Positions 56,699-64,000 of a stretch of DNA of 64,000 bases are shown here, in pieces. The stretch's first letter is position 1, and each line of letters begins with the position of its first letter. The stretch comes from Sphingobium sp. CR2-8 (GTDB taxonomy: Bacteria > Pseudomonadota > Alphaproteobacteria > Sphingomonadales > Sphingomonadaceae): assembly GCF_035818615.1 (NCBI RefSeq), contig NZ_JAYKZY010000002.1, positions 870,501 through 934,500 of the forward strand, read 5' to 3'. Position numbers and translations under genes: made by a program. The notes beneath the pieces were generated by a model. The model made no database searches. It saw only the letters and a list, made by a program, of their open reading frames with translations, and had not been told where the DNA came from.

Positions 56699-56895
56699 TG
56701 TTCGAACTGTTCGCCGTAGGTTTCGAAATGCAGAAGCGCATGATCGACGCCCAGATGCAGGGCGTTGAGGCTGCGCGCGACATGGTGGAGGCGGCCCAGC
56801 GCCAGGTCCAAACCGGCATGGCCGCAGCGCAGGCCAATGACGCGAGCCTGAAGGCGATGAAAAGCTGGATGAACCTGTGGGGCATGCGCGGTTGA
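56698..56895 (+). CDS. 65-residue ORF between murC and murB, unrecognised
   Basis: Starts [20 protein letters not shown] with ATG inside the murC stop (TGATG), and its stop overlaps the murB start (TTGA). Met/Gln/Ala-rich and fully helical in appearance, likely amphipathic or coiled coil, without a membrane segment. Coupling on both sides argues that it is really translated. No family recognised. Confidence 0.65.
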   Translation: MFELFAVGFEMQKRMIDAQMQGVEAARDMVEAAQRQVQTGMAAAQANDASLKAMKSWMNLWGMRG

Positions 56896-57791
56896 GCGTG
56901 AACATACCCCTCCCGCCCGTACGCGGCACGTTGAAGGCCGACGCCCCGCTGGCGCCGCTCGTCTGGTTCAAGGCGGGCGGCACGGCGCAATGGCTGTTCG
57001 AACCCAAGGATGCGGACGACCTGTCCGACTTCCTCGCCATGCTCGATCCGCAAGTGCCGGTGATGGCGCTTGGCCTCGGCTCCAACCTCATCGTCCGCGA
57101 CGGCGGCGTGTCGGGCGTGGTCGTGCGGCTGGGCAAGCCCTTCGCGAAGGTCGTCGCCCAGGACGAAACGACGCTGGTCTGCGGCGGCGGCGCGTCGGGC
57201 ATCCTCGTCTCCTCGACCGCGCGTGACGCAGGCATAGCGGGGCTGGAATTCCTGCGCTCCATCCCCGGCACGGTCGGCGGTTTCGTGCGCATGAACGGCG
57301 GCGCCTATGGCCGCGAAACCCGCGACATATTGCTGTCCTGCGAGGTCATCCTCCGTTCGGGCGAACAGGTGACGCTGCTCAACCGCGACCTCGCCTATAC
57401 CTATCGCCACTCGAACCTGACTGATGGCGCGATCGTGGTCAGCGCGACTTTTCGCGGCGAACCCGGCGAACCCGCCGCGATCCAGGCCGAAATGGACCGC
57501 ATCGCCGCCGCGCGTGAGGAAAGCCAGCCTCTGCGCAGCAAGACCGGCGGCTCGACGTTCAAAAACCCGGACGGGCACAAGGCCTGGCAGTTGGTAGACG
57601 AAGCGGGCTGTCGCGGCCTCCAGCTTGGCGGCGCACAGGTGAGCGAGAAACACACCAACTTCCTCCTCAACACCGGCGACGCCACCAGCACCGACATCGA
57701 AGCCCTGGGCGAAGAAGTCCGCCGTCGCGTGAAGGAGAAGAGCGGCGTCGAACTGGAATGGGAAATCCAGCGGGTTGGGGTGGCGACGTGA
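56892..57791 (+). CDS. murB: UDP-N-acetylenolpyruvoylglucosamine reductase MurB
   Basis: About 299 residues; FAD-binding start APLVWFKAGGTAQWLF, VMALGLGSNLIVRDGG, IPGTVGGFVRMNGGAYG and the C-terminal KTGGSTFKNPDG with the catalytic Ser. It makes UDP-MurNAc. The start is uncertain: TTG 56892 (chosen, overlaps the upstream stop), GTG 56898 or GTG 56877. Confidence 0.95.
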   Translation: MSVNIPLPPVRGTLKADAPLAPLVWFKAGGTAQWLFEPKDADDLSDFLAMLDPQVPVMALGLGSNLIVRDGGVSGVVVRLGKPFAKVVAQDETTLVCGGGASGILVSSTARDAGIAGLEFLRSIPGTVGGFVRMNGGAYGRETRDILLSCEVILRSGEQVTLLNRDLAYTYRHSNLTDGAIVVSATFRGEPGEPAAIQAEMDRIAAAREESQPLRSKTGGSTFKNPDGHKAWQLVDEAGCRGLQLGGAQVSEKHTNFLLNTGDATSTDIEALGEEVRRRVKEKSGVELEWEIQRVGVAT

Positions 57792-57808
57792 TGCATCATC
57801 CTCTCACC

Positions 57809-57927
57809 CCGTTCGCCCTGAGCCTGTCGAAGCCTGTCCTGAGCGACTGCTGCAAGCAGTCAGTCGAAGGGGGCTTTTCTTCTTCAAAAAGTGAAGGGAA
57901 GGGCTTCGACAAGCTCAGCCCGAACGG
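57809..57927. repeat. Palindromic repeat, family A copy 4 (murB-ddl gap)
   Basis: Same compound structure as the copy at 55128, with the GACTGCTGCAAGCAGTC inner hairpin and GGCTTCGAC / CAGCCCGAACGG right arm. It lies between murB (stop 57791) and ddl (start 57949). Confidence 0.87.
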
Positions 57928-57948
57928 ATGTAATTTGGAGCATATCGC

Positions 57949-58905
57949 ATGACCCGTGGCCCCTGGCATGTCGCCGTCCTCATGGGCGGCTGGTCGGCGG
58001 AGCGCCCCGTCTCGCTGTCGTCCGGCGAAGGCGTCGCCAAGGCGCTGGAATTGCGCGGCCACACAGTCACCCGCATCGACATGGACCGCAACGTCGCCGC
58101 GCGCCTCGCTGAAATCAAGGCGGACGTGATCTTCAACGCGCTCCACGGCGTGCCCGGCGAAGACGGCACGGTGCAGGGCATGATGGACTTGATGGGCCTC
58201 ACCTACACCCATAGCGGCCTCGCCACCTCGGTCATCGCGATCGACAAGCAACTGACCAAGCAGGCCCTGGTCCCCCACGGCATCCCCATGCCCGGCGGCC
58301 ATATCGTTTCGAGCGAAAGCCTGTTCACCGCCGATCCGCTGCCGCGCCCCTATGTGCTCAAACCCGTCAACGAAGGCAGTTCGGTCGGCGTCGCCATCGT
58401 CACGGCGGAGGGCAATTATGGCAACCCCATTGCCCGCGACAGCGTCGGCCCGTGGCAGGATTTCCCCGAACTGCTCGCCGAACCCTATATTCGCGGCCGC
58501 GAACTGACGACCGCCGTGCTGGGCGATGAGGCGTTGCTCGTCACCGAACTGCGACCCAAGAGCGGCTTCTACGATTTCGACGCCAAATATACCGACGGCA
58601 TGACAGAGCATGTCTGTCCCGCCGACCTGCCGCCCGAAATCACGCAGGCCTGCAAGGCGATCGCCCTGCGCGCCCATCAGCTGCTGGGCTGCAAAGGCGC
58701 GTCGCGCGCGGACTTCCGCTGGGACGACGAACGCGGCATCGACGGGCTGTTCCTGCTGGAGGTCAATACCCAGCCGGGCATGACGCCCTTGAGCCTCGTC
58801 CCCGAACAGGCCGCGAAGCTGGGCATTGACTATGCCACGCTGGTGGAGACTATTGTCGAAGAGGCGCTCAATCGCGCCCGGAAGGCGGGTGGCGAACATG
58901 GCTGA
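57949..58905 (+). CDS. ddl: D-alanine-D-alanine ligase
   Basis: A 318-residue ATP-grasp ligase. The start is VAVLMGGWSAERPVSLSSG, then HGVPGEDGTVQGMMDLMG, PYVLKPVNEGSSVGV, and FLLEVNTQPGMTPLSLVP. It makes the D-Ala-D-Ala used by MurF. GGAG lies about eight bases before the ATG. ftsQ overlaps its end by eight bases. Confidence 0.96.
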   Translation: MTRGPWHVAVLMGGWSAERPVSLSSGEGVAKALELRGHTVTRIDMDRNVAARLAEIKADVIFNALHGVPGEDGTVQGMMDLMGLTYTHSGLATSVIAIDKQLTKQALVPHGIPMPGGHIVSSESLFTADPLPRPYVLKPVNEGSSVGVAIVTAEGNYGNPIARDSVGPWQDFPELLAEPYIRGRELTTAVLGDEALLVTELRPKSGFYDFDAKYTDGMTEHVCPADLPPEITQACKAIALRAHQLLGCKGASRADFRWDDERGIDGLFLLEVNTQPGMTPLSLVPEQAAKLGIDYATLVETIVEEALNRARKAGGEHG

Positions 58906-59848
58906 AGCACGGATCAGGCGCGGCGGCACCGCGCGACTGAGCAGCGCGAAGGGGAGGGCGACCGGAGGACGGGGAGCTCGCGGCCGCGCGCTTAAGCGCC
59001 GCAGCTGGGTCGACAGCCTCATCGAATATCTGCCCGTCAGCGAAGCCACGCTGCAACGCATGGCCAGCTGGGCGATCGTCGGCATCTTCGCCGCAATCGT
59101 CATCGCCATCGCCATTTTCATGGGCCTGCCCGGCATGGCGCGCCAGCAGGCGGCTGACATCGCCGCCCGCGCGGGCTTCGAAGTCGACAAGGTCGAGGTG
59201 CGCGGCGTCGAACGGATGGACGAACTGCCGGTCTACAACATCGCGCTGGGCCAGGTGGATCGCTCCATGCTCTCGCTCGACCTGCCCAAGGTGCGGGCCG
59301 ACATGCTCAAGCTCGGCTGGGTCAAGGATGCGCGTATTTCCCGCCGCCTGCCCGATACGCTGGTGGTCGACATCGTAGAGCGCGATCCGGTCGCCGTCTG
59401 GCAGCATAATGGCCAGCTGCACCTGATCGATGTCCAGGGCGTGGTGTTGCAGTCGGTGTCCGCCAGCGCGATGCCCGACCTGCCGCTGGTCGTCGGTCCC
59501 AACGCCAACCGCCAGACCGCCGGCCTCAATCGCCTGATGGAAAACGCCCCCGCCTTGAAGCCGATGCTGGCGGGCGCGACCTGGGTGGGGAACCGCCGCT
59601 GGGATCTGCGCTTTCAGTCGGGTGAAACGCTCTCCCTGCCTGAGGGCGACAAGGATTCGGCGGGTGCATTGGTGAATTTCGCACGCATGGATGGCGTCAA
59701 CCGGCTGCTCGGTCGCGGCATCGTGAAGTTCGACATGCGCGATCCCGACCGTTTCGTCCTGCGCCTGCCGCAGGGCCGGGTCGAGGAAAAGCCGATGGAC
59801 GACACGGCCAAGACCGCCGCCACGCCGATCGAAGGCGAGGAAGGCTAA
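58898..59848 (+). CDS. ftsQ: Cell division protein FtsQ
   Basis: A 316-residue protein: basic cytoplasmic tail (about 1-40), one membrane helix (about 65-85, WAIVGIFAAIVIAIAIFMGL), a POTRA domain (FEVDKVEVRGVERMDELPVY) and a FtsQ domain (DARISRRLPDTLVVDIVERD). It links FtsL/FtsB and FtsW-FtsI to the divisome. ftsA starts five bases after its stop. Confidence 0.93.
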   Translation: MAEARIRRGGTARLSSAKGRATGGRGARGRALKRRSWVDSLIEYLPVSEATLQRMASWAIVGIFAAIVIAIAIFMGLPGMARQQAADIAARAGFEVDKVEVRGVERMDELPVYNIALGQVDRSMLSLDLPKVRADMLKLGWVKDARISRRLPDTLVVDIVERDPVAVWQHNGQLHLIDVQGVVLQSVSASAMPDLPLVVGPNANRQTAGLNRLMENAPALKPMLAGATWVGNRRWDLRFQSGETLSLPEGDKDSAGALVNFARMDGVNRLLGRGIVKFDMRDPDRFVLRLPQGRVEEKPMDDTAKTAATPIEGEEG

Positions 59849-59853
59849 AAGCC

Positions 59854-61137
59854 ATGGCCCAGCCCAAGGTCGAAAAGCTCATCACCGCCATCGACATCGG
59901 ATCGTGGAAAGTGTCCGCGCTCATCGCGGGCCGGACCGACACGGGCGAGCTGGCGATCCTGGGCACCGGCCAGCGCGAAAGCCGGGGCGTGCGTCGCGGC
60001 TTCATCGCCGACATGGAACGCACCGAACTGGCCGTCCGCGAAACGGTCGAACAGGCCGAACGCGTCGCGGGCACCAATATAGAGGATGTCTGGGTCAGCT
60101 TTTCGGGCGGCAGCCTGGTCAGCGACGTCGTCACGGTGGAACGCGACATGAGCGGCTATCGCATCGAACAGCCCGATATCGACGATCTGCTCACCACCGG
60201 GCAACAGGGTATCGACCCCGATGGCCGCATCGTCCTTCACGCCCAACCGACCTGCTTCACGATCAACGGCCGGGTGCCGGTCAAGAAACCGCTGGGCATG
60301 CATGCCGATCTGTTGGGCGTGGACATCCATGTCGTGCTGGCGGATGGTGCGCCGCTCGCCAATCTCGACCTGTGCGTGCGCGGCGCCTATCTCAACGTCA
60401 ATTCGATCGTCGCCTCCCCGATCGCGACGGGCCTGGCTTGCCTGTCGGAAGAGGAACGCGACCTGGGCGTCGCGCTGGTAGAAATGGGCGCGGGCGTTAC
60501 CAACGTTTCGCTCTATGCGGGCGGCATGCTGGTCGGTCTCCATTCGATTCCCTTCGGCGCGGCCGACATCACCGACGACATAGCCTCCGCCTTCGGCATC
60601 CGCCGCAGCCAGGCGGAGCGGGTCAAATGCTTCTATGGCTCCGCTATGCAGAATCCCCGCGATTTCCGCGAGATGATCGAAATCGCGCCGCCCCATGGCG
60701 AAGCCGCGATACCGGGGCAGGCCGCTGGCCTGAATGCGGAAGGGGGCAAGATCACCCGCGCCGCGCTGGTCGGCGTCATCTGCGAACGGCTGAACCAGAT
60801 CATGACGGACGTGAACGCCGCGCTGGCGGGCATGGGTTTCAACAGCAACGGGCGACAGGTCGTGCTGACCGGCGGTGGCGCGGAAATGAAGGGCATCGCC
60901 GACTATGCGCAGGGCGCGCTGGGCCGCGCGGTGCGGATCGGACGACCCAGGGGCTTGTCCGCCATGCCCGAAGCGCATAGTGGGCCAGCCTTCGCGACAT
61001 TGGCGGGACTCGCGCTTTACGGCGCTTCCAACCCGGTTGATCTCCGCACGATGGCGCCCGCGCCGCAAACGGTGCATCGCCTGGGGGCGCCGCTCTGGTG
61101 GCAACGTATGATGCGCGCGATGAAGACCAACTATTGA
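59854..61137 (+). CDS. ftsA: Cell division protein FtsA
   Basis: A 427-residue actin-like ATPase. The phosphate-1 motif is AIDIGSWKVSALIAG; domain 1C lies at about 80-165; the adenosine motif is VVLTGGGAEMKGIADYA, and the C-terminal amphipathic membrane-binding helix is near LWWQRMMRAMKT. It tethers FtsZ to the membrane. Confidence 0.96.
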   Translation: MAQPKVEKLITAIDIGSWKVSALIAGRTDTGELAILGTGQRESRGVRRGFIADMERTELAVRETVEQAERVAGTNIEDVWVSFSGGSLVSDVVTVERDMSGYRIEQPDIDDLLTTGQQGIDPDGRIVLHAQPTCFTINGRVPVKKPLGMHADLLGVDIHVVLADGAPLANLDLCVRGAYLNVNSIVASPIATGLACLSEEERDLGVALVEMGAGVTNVSLYAGGMLVGLHSIPFGAADITDDIASAFGIRRSQAERVKCFYGSAMQNPRDFREMIEIAPPHGEAAIPGQAAGLNAEGGKITRAALVGVICERLNQIMTDVNAALAGMGFNSNGRQVVLTGGGAEMKGIADYAQGALGRAVRIGRPRGLSAMPEAHSGPAFATLAGLALYGASNPVDLRTMAPAPQTVHRLGAPLWWQRMMRAMKTNY

Positions 61138-61155
61138 ACGAAATTGAACCAAGAC

Positions 61156-61228
61156 GAAAATAGGTAGTGAATTCCCCTATTTTCTGGTGTTAACATTAAA
61201 TGACGGCGTTGCTTCCTGACGAGGAAGC
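61156..61228 (+). promoter_or_regulatory. Two small hairpins in the ftsA-ftsZ gap
   Basis: First, GAAAATAGG (61156-61164) and CCTATTTTC (61176-61184) form a 9-bp AT-rich inverted repeat. Second, GCTTCCT-GACG-AGGAAGC (61211-61228) forms a 7-bp stem with a GACG loop, two bases before the ftsZ Shine-Dalgarno AGGGA (61231-61235). They may be an operator and an mRNA structure; no function is proven. Confidence 0.4.
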
Positions 61229-61244
61229 TGAGGGAGCAGTATAT

Positions 61245-62702
61245 ATGAGCATTGAAATCAGCCCACCGCATGTGGACGAACTGAAGCCGCGGATCGCGGT
61301 CATCGGCGTCGGCGGCGCGGGCGGCAATGCCATCGCAAACATGATCGCCGCCCATGTCGAGGGCGTGGACTTCATCGTGGCGAACACCGACGCGCAGGCG
61401 CTCAACAGCTCGCCCGCCGAACGCCGCATCCAGCTTGGCCCGCAGATCACCGAAGGCCTCGGCGCCGGATCGCGTCCCGAAATCGGCAAGGCGGCGGCGG
61501 AAGAGACCATCGCTTCGGTCGAAGAGGCGCTGCAGGGCGCGCATATGTGCTTCATCACCGCGGGCATGGGCGGCGGCACCGGCACGGGTGCAGCCCCGGT
61601 CATCGCGAAGGCTGCGCGCGATCGCGGCATCCTGACCGTCGGTGTCGTGACCAAGCCCTTCACCTTCGAGGGCAATCGCCGCATGAAGTCGGCGGACGCG
61701 GGGATCGAGGAGCTGCAAAAGCATGTCGATACCCTCATCGTCATTCCGAACCAGAATCTCTTCCTTATCGCCAACCCGAACACGACCTTCAAGGAAGCGT
61801 TCCAGATGGCGGACGAAGTGCTGCAACAGGGCGTGCGCTCCATCACCGATCTCATGATCATGCCGGGCCTCATCAACCTCGACTTTGCCGACGTGCGGTC
61901 GGTGATGGGCGAAATGGGTAAGGCGATGATGGGCACCGGCGAAGCGGAGGGCGACGGCCGTGCGCTTCAGGCCGCCGAAAAGGCGATCGCCAACCCGCTG
62001 CTCGACGGCGTGTCGATGCGCGGCGCGAAGGGCGTCATCGTCTCGATCGTGGGCGGCGACGACATGCGCCTGATGGAAGTGGACGAAGCCGCCAACCATA
62101 TCCGCGAACTGGTCGATCCGGACGCGAACATCATTTGGGGCAGCGCCTTCAACGATGGCCTCAACGGCAAGATCCGCGTGTCGGTGGTCGCCACCGGCAT
62201 CGATAATGAAGTGGGCAATCACGCCGCGCCGCTGACGCAGCCGTTCAGCTTCGCCAACCGGCCCGCCGTGTCCGTTCCGCAGTCCGCCGCGCCTAAGCCC
62301 GCGCCCGTCGCGCAGCAGCCCGCACCGGCGGCTCCCGCGCCCGCGCCTGCACCGACGCCTGCCCCCGTGCAGCCCGAAACGCTCGAACTCGACGTGCCCG
62401 CCGCCCCGGCCCAGCCTGCTCCCGCAGCGCCGACGCCTGCTTTCGCCCCGAAGAAGCCGGCCGCTATCTTTTCCGACGAAGATCCCGACCAGGACGAACT
62501 GATCCTGGGCGCGGACGCCGCCGAACCGGCCGCGCCCGCCGCGCCAGCGCCTGCCGCCCCCGCGCCGCGCGTCGCCGCCGGTGGCACGCTGTTCGAACGG
62601 ATGGCGGGCCTGACCCGTGGCACGGAAAAAGCGCCGGGCGCTGACGACGCGGCGCCTGGCGTCGACATCCCCCGCTTCCTCAATCGCCAGAGCAACCAGT
62701 AA
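61245..62702 (+). CDS. ftsZ: Cell division protein FtsZ
   Basis: A 485-residue tubulin-like GTPase. The nucleotide loops [14 protein letters not shown] and the tubulin signature GGGTGTG (about 107) are present. The core (about 1-320) is followed by a long Ala/Pro-rich linker (about 335-440) and a C-terminal segment with [11 protein letters not shown], the peptide that binds FtsA. The long linker is typical of alphaproteobacteria. SD AGGGA lies nine bases before the ATG. Confidence 0.97.
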   Translation: MSIEISPPHVDELKPRIAVIGVGGAGGNAIANMIAAHVEGVDFIVANTDAQALNSSPAERRIQLGPQITEGLGAGSRPEIGKAAAEETIASVEEALQGAHMCFITAGMGGGTGTGAAPVIAKAARDRGILTVGVVTKPFTFEGNRRMKSADAGIEELQKHVDTLIVIPNQNLFLIANPNTTFKEAFQMADEVLQQGVRSITDLMIMPGLINLDFADVRSVMGEMGKAMMGTGEAEGDGRALQAAEKAIANPLLDGVSMRGAKGVIVSIVGGDDMRLMEVDEAANHIRELVDPDANIIWGSAFNDGLNGKIRVSVVATGIDNEVGNHAAPLTQPFSFANRPAVSVPQSAAPKPAPVAQQPAPAAPAPAPAPTPAPVQPETLELDVPAAPAQPAPAAPTPAFAPKKPAAIFSDEDPDQDELILGADAAEPAAPAAPAPAAPAPRVAAGGTLFERMAGLTRGTEKAPGADDAAPGVDIPRFLNRQSNQ

Positions 62703-62707
62703 CCGCG

Positions 62708-62778
62708 CGTGCGGCCAAGGCCGCACGCTTTGATCAAGCGCGCTGTCGGTCGCCTGGGGCGGCCCGGCGCGCTTTTTC
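62708..62778 (+). terminator. Terminator(s) after ftsZ
   Basis: Two hairpins follow the ftsZ stop. GCGTGCGGC-CAAG-GCCGCACGC (62708-62729) is followed by TTT; AAGCGCGC (62737-62744) pairs with GCGCGCTT (62768-62775), followed by T's (62774-62778). They probably end the dcw transcript. Confidence 0.75.
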
Positions 62779-62933
62779 ATGGGGCCAATTCCCTGTCCGG
62801 CGCGATATCGGCTAGAGGATCGACTCTCCGGAGCGCATCTCGCTCCCGACGCAGCCAATGTATCTTTTGTCTTCCGTATCTCCCCTATGCCGATGACCCT
62901 TCGCCCGGCTTGGAGATGTTCTAGGGACCGAAT

Positions 62934-64000
62934 GTGAAACGTACGTCTTCTTGGATCGTCGGTCTTTGCCTTCCCGGCGCGTTCCTCCTTCCCGGCGTCG
63001 CGCTGGCGCAACTGGACCAGTCGCAACTGGTCCGTCCGCTGGGCGCCGCCGACCTCAACACCAACCTGGCGCGCCTCGCGTCCAACCCGCGCGATGTCTC
63101 CGCGCTGATCGGTGCTGGCGAAGCCGCGCTGGCGCTGGACGATCCCCGCGCGGCCACCGGCTTCTTCGCCCGCGCCGAAGCGATCGAGGGCAGCAACGGC
63201 CGGATCAAGGCCGGGCTGGGGCGAGTGATGCTCAAGCTGCAAAACCCCCGTGAAGCCCTGCGCCAGTTCGATCTCGCCACGCGGCTGGGCTATGCCGAAA
63301 CGACCCTGTTCTCCGATCGCGGCCTGGCGCGGGACATGACCGGCGATCAGGCCGGGGCGCAGCGCGACTATCAGGCGGCGCTGCAACGCACCCCCGACGA
63401 CGATGAACTGGTGCGCCGCTATGCCGCATCGCTCGGCATTTCCGGACAGGTCGCGGCGTCCGAAAAAATCCTGCAACCTTTGCTCTACAAGAGCGATCGC
63501 GCCGCCTGGCGCTATCGCGCGTTCATCCTGGCGATGAACAACCGGCAGGCGGATGCCAAGAAGCTGGCGTTGCAGACCATGCCCGCCCAACTGGCCACTG
63601 CCATCATCCCCTATATGGAAAAAATGCCCTATCTGACCGCCGCGCAAAAGGCCGCAGCCGTGCATTTCGGCCATTTCCCGGCGCAGATCGGCACCAGCAT
63701 CGTCGCGATCACGCCGACCCCGCCCGCACCGGGCGTCGCCGTCGCCGCCAGTCCGCCGCCGACCACCGTCGCGGCGGCAACCCCGGCCAGGACGAAACCG
63801 CTCAGCCGCAGCGAACAGCGCCGCCAACAGCGCGAGGCGGCCCGGCTCGCGCGCGCGGAGCGGCAGGCCGCTGCCCGCCGTCCGGCCCAGCCGCGACTGG
63901 CGCAGGCCGACACGACGCCGCCTGCCAACCCGCCCGCCGCCCGGACCCCGCAACAGACCGCGCCCCAGCCTGCGCAACAGCCGACGCCACAGTCCAGCCG
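62934..64000 (+). CDS. Secreted TPR-containing protein (3' end outside the window)
   Basis: A GTG start and a signal peptide (KRTSSWIVGLCLPGAFLLPG...ALA) open a protein that runs off the window end, at least 355 residues. Tetratricopeptide-like helical repeats appear at about 55-170 (ALIGAGEAALALDDPRAATG, MLKLQNPREALRQFDLA, YQAALQRTPDDDELVRRYA). The end is Pro/Ala/Gln-rich, possibly leading to a C-terminal domain such as SPOR that would lie outside. About 230 bp separate it from ftsZ. Confidence 0.8.
   Translation, partial: MKRTSSWIVGLCLPGAFLLPGVALAQLDQSQLVRPLGAADLNTNLARLASNPRDVSALIGAGEAALALDDPRAATGFFARAEAIEGSNGRIKAGLGRVMLKLQNPREALRQFDLATRLGYAETTLFSDRGLARDMTGDQAGAQRDYQAALQRTPDDDELVRRYAASLGISGQVAASEKILQPLLYKSDRAAWRYRAFILAMNNRQADAKKLALQTMPAQLATAIIPYMEKMPYLTAAQKAAAVHFGHFPAQIGTSIVAITPTPPAPGVAVAASPPPTTVAAATPARTKPLSRSEQRRQQREAARLARAERQAAARRPAQPRLAQADTTPPANPPAARTPQQTAPQPAQQPTPQSS

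Noticed and set aside
55128-57927. Repeated palindromes as a CRISPR array
   Set aside because: Copies are few, dispersed between genes and lack regular spacers.
61188-61201. TTAACATTAA upstream of ftsZ as a CtrA site
   Set aside because: The spacing between the TTAA halves is two bases, not the seven of the consensus.
61131-63977. A 948-codon open frame antisense to ftsZ and the TPR gene
   Set aside because: It is a high-GC shadow frame: composition is His/Arg/Gly/Asp-rich and the plus strand has clear FtsZ motifs.

Overview
The window is high-GC, gene-dense chromosomal DNA from an alphaproteobacterium, most probably a member of the Sphingomonadaceae (Sphingobium/Sphingomonas type). The evidence is indirect but consistent: a secreted alkaline phosphatase with the Thr-nucleophile motif of the Sphingomonas SPAP enzyme, a TorF-type putative porin, CarD next to FdxA, a Suv3-like helicase followed by an S4 protein, a tatABC-scpAB-nagZ-SPOR-argS block, and a complete division and cell-wall (dcw) cluster starting with mraZ. 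I saw no rRNA, tRNA, prophage, insertion sequence or CRISPR array.

Layout. 1-9 kb: the start of corA (minus strand), a DEDD-type exonuclease-like protein, an orphan OmpR-type response regulator preceded by a possible 34-codon translated leader, a beta-carbonic anhydrase plus SulP transporter operon (probable bicarbonate uptake and hydration), a TorF porin, a complete response regulator/histidine kinase pair, and an EpsC serine acetyltransferase. 9-20 kb: alkaline phosphatase (minus), then DsbD/ScsB, TlyA, an RND efflux adaptor and pump, TspO, UbiK, YbjN, ProC and a short asparaginase-domain protein. 20-31.5 kb: a small membrane protein, an SGNH lipoprotein, then on the minus strand carD, fdxA, an S4 protein and a Suv3-like helicase. 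A plus-strand M23 peptidase and nucleotidyltransferase follow, then minus-strand rnhA, thrB and ispH. 31.5-43 kb: a lipoprotein, argS, a SPOR protein, nagZ, scpA, scpB, tatABC, a 42-aa entericidin-like lipoprotein, a candidate small RNA, a SleB-type cell-wall hydrolase, cysK and two unrecognised membrane proteins.

43.3-62.8 kb: the dcw cluster mraZ-rsmH-ftsL-ftsI-murE-murF-mraY-murD-ftsW-murG-murC-(65-aa ORF)-murB-ddl-ftsQ-ftsA-ftsZ. It contains the cytoplasmic peptidoglycan-precursor pathway from UDP-MurNAc to lipid II and the core divisome, with mostly overlapping start/stop codons. A 10-bp-periodic array of GGG triplets upstream of mraZ looks like the MraZ operator. The window ends inside a TPR-containing secreted protein.

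The most unusual signals are not in the main gene content. (1) Two families of palindromic repeats lie in gaps; family A occupies three junctions inside the dcw cluster, and one family B copy is translated in frame inside murD. (2) A probable minus-strand small RNA near 39.3 kb has two hairpins with C-rich loops and a terminator. (3) The MraZ operator array upstream of the dcw cluster. (4) The carbonic anhydrase has Asn in place of the dyad Asp. (5) The orphan response regulator has a degraded phosphorylation pocket and a possible coupled micro-ORF. (6) A hairpin overlaps the porin ribosome binding site. All were read by eye; no database search or folding calculation was run.
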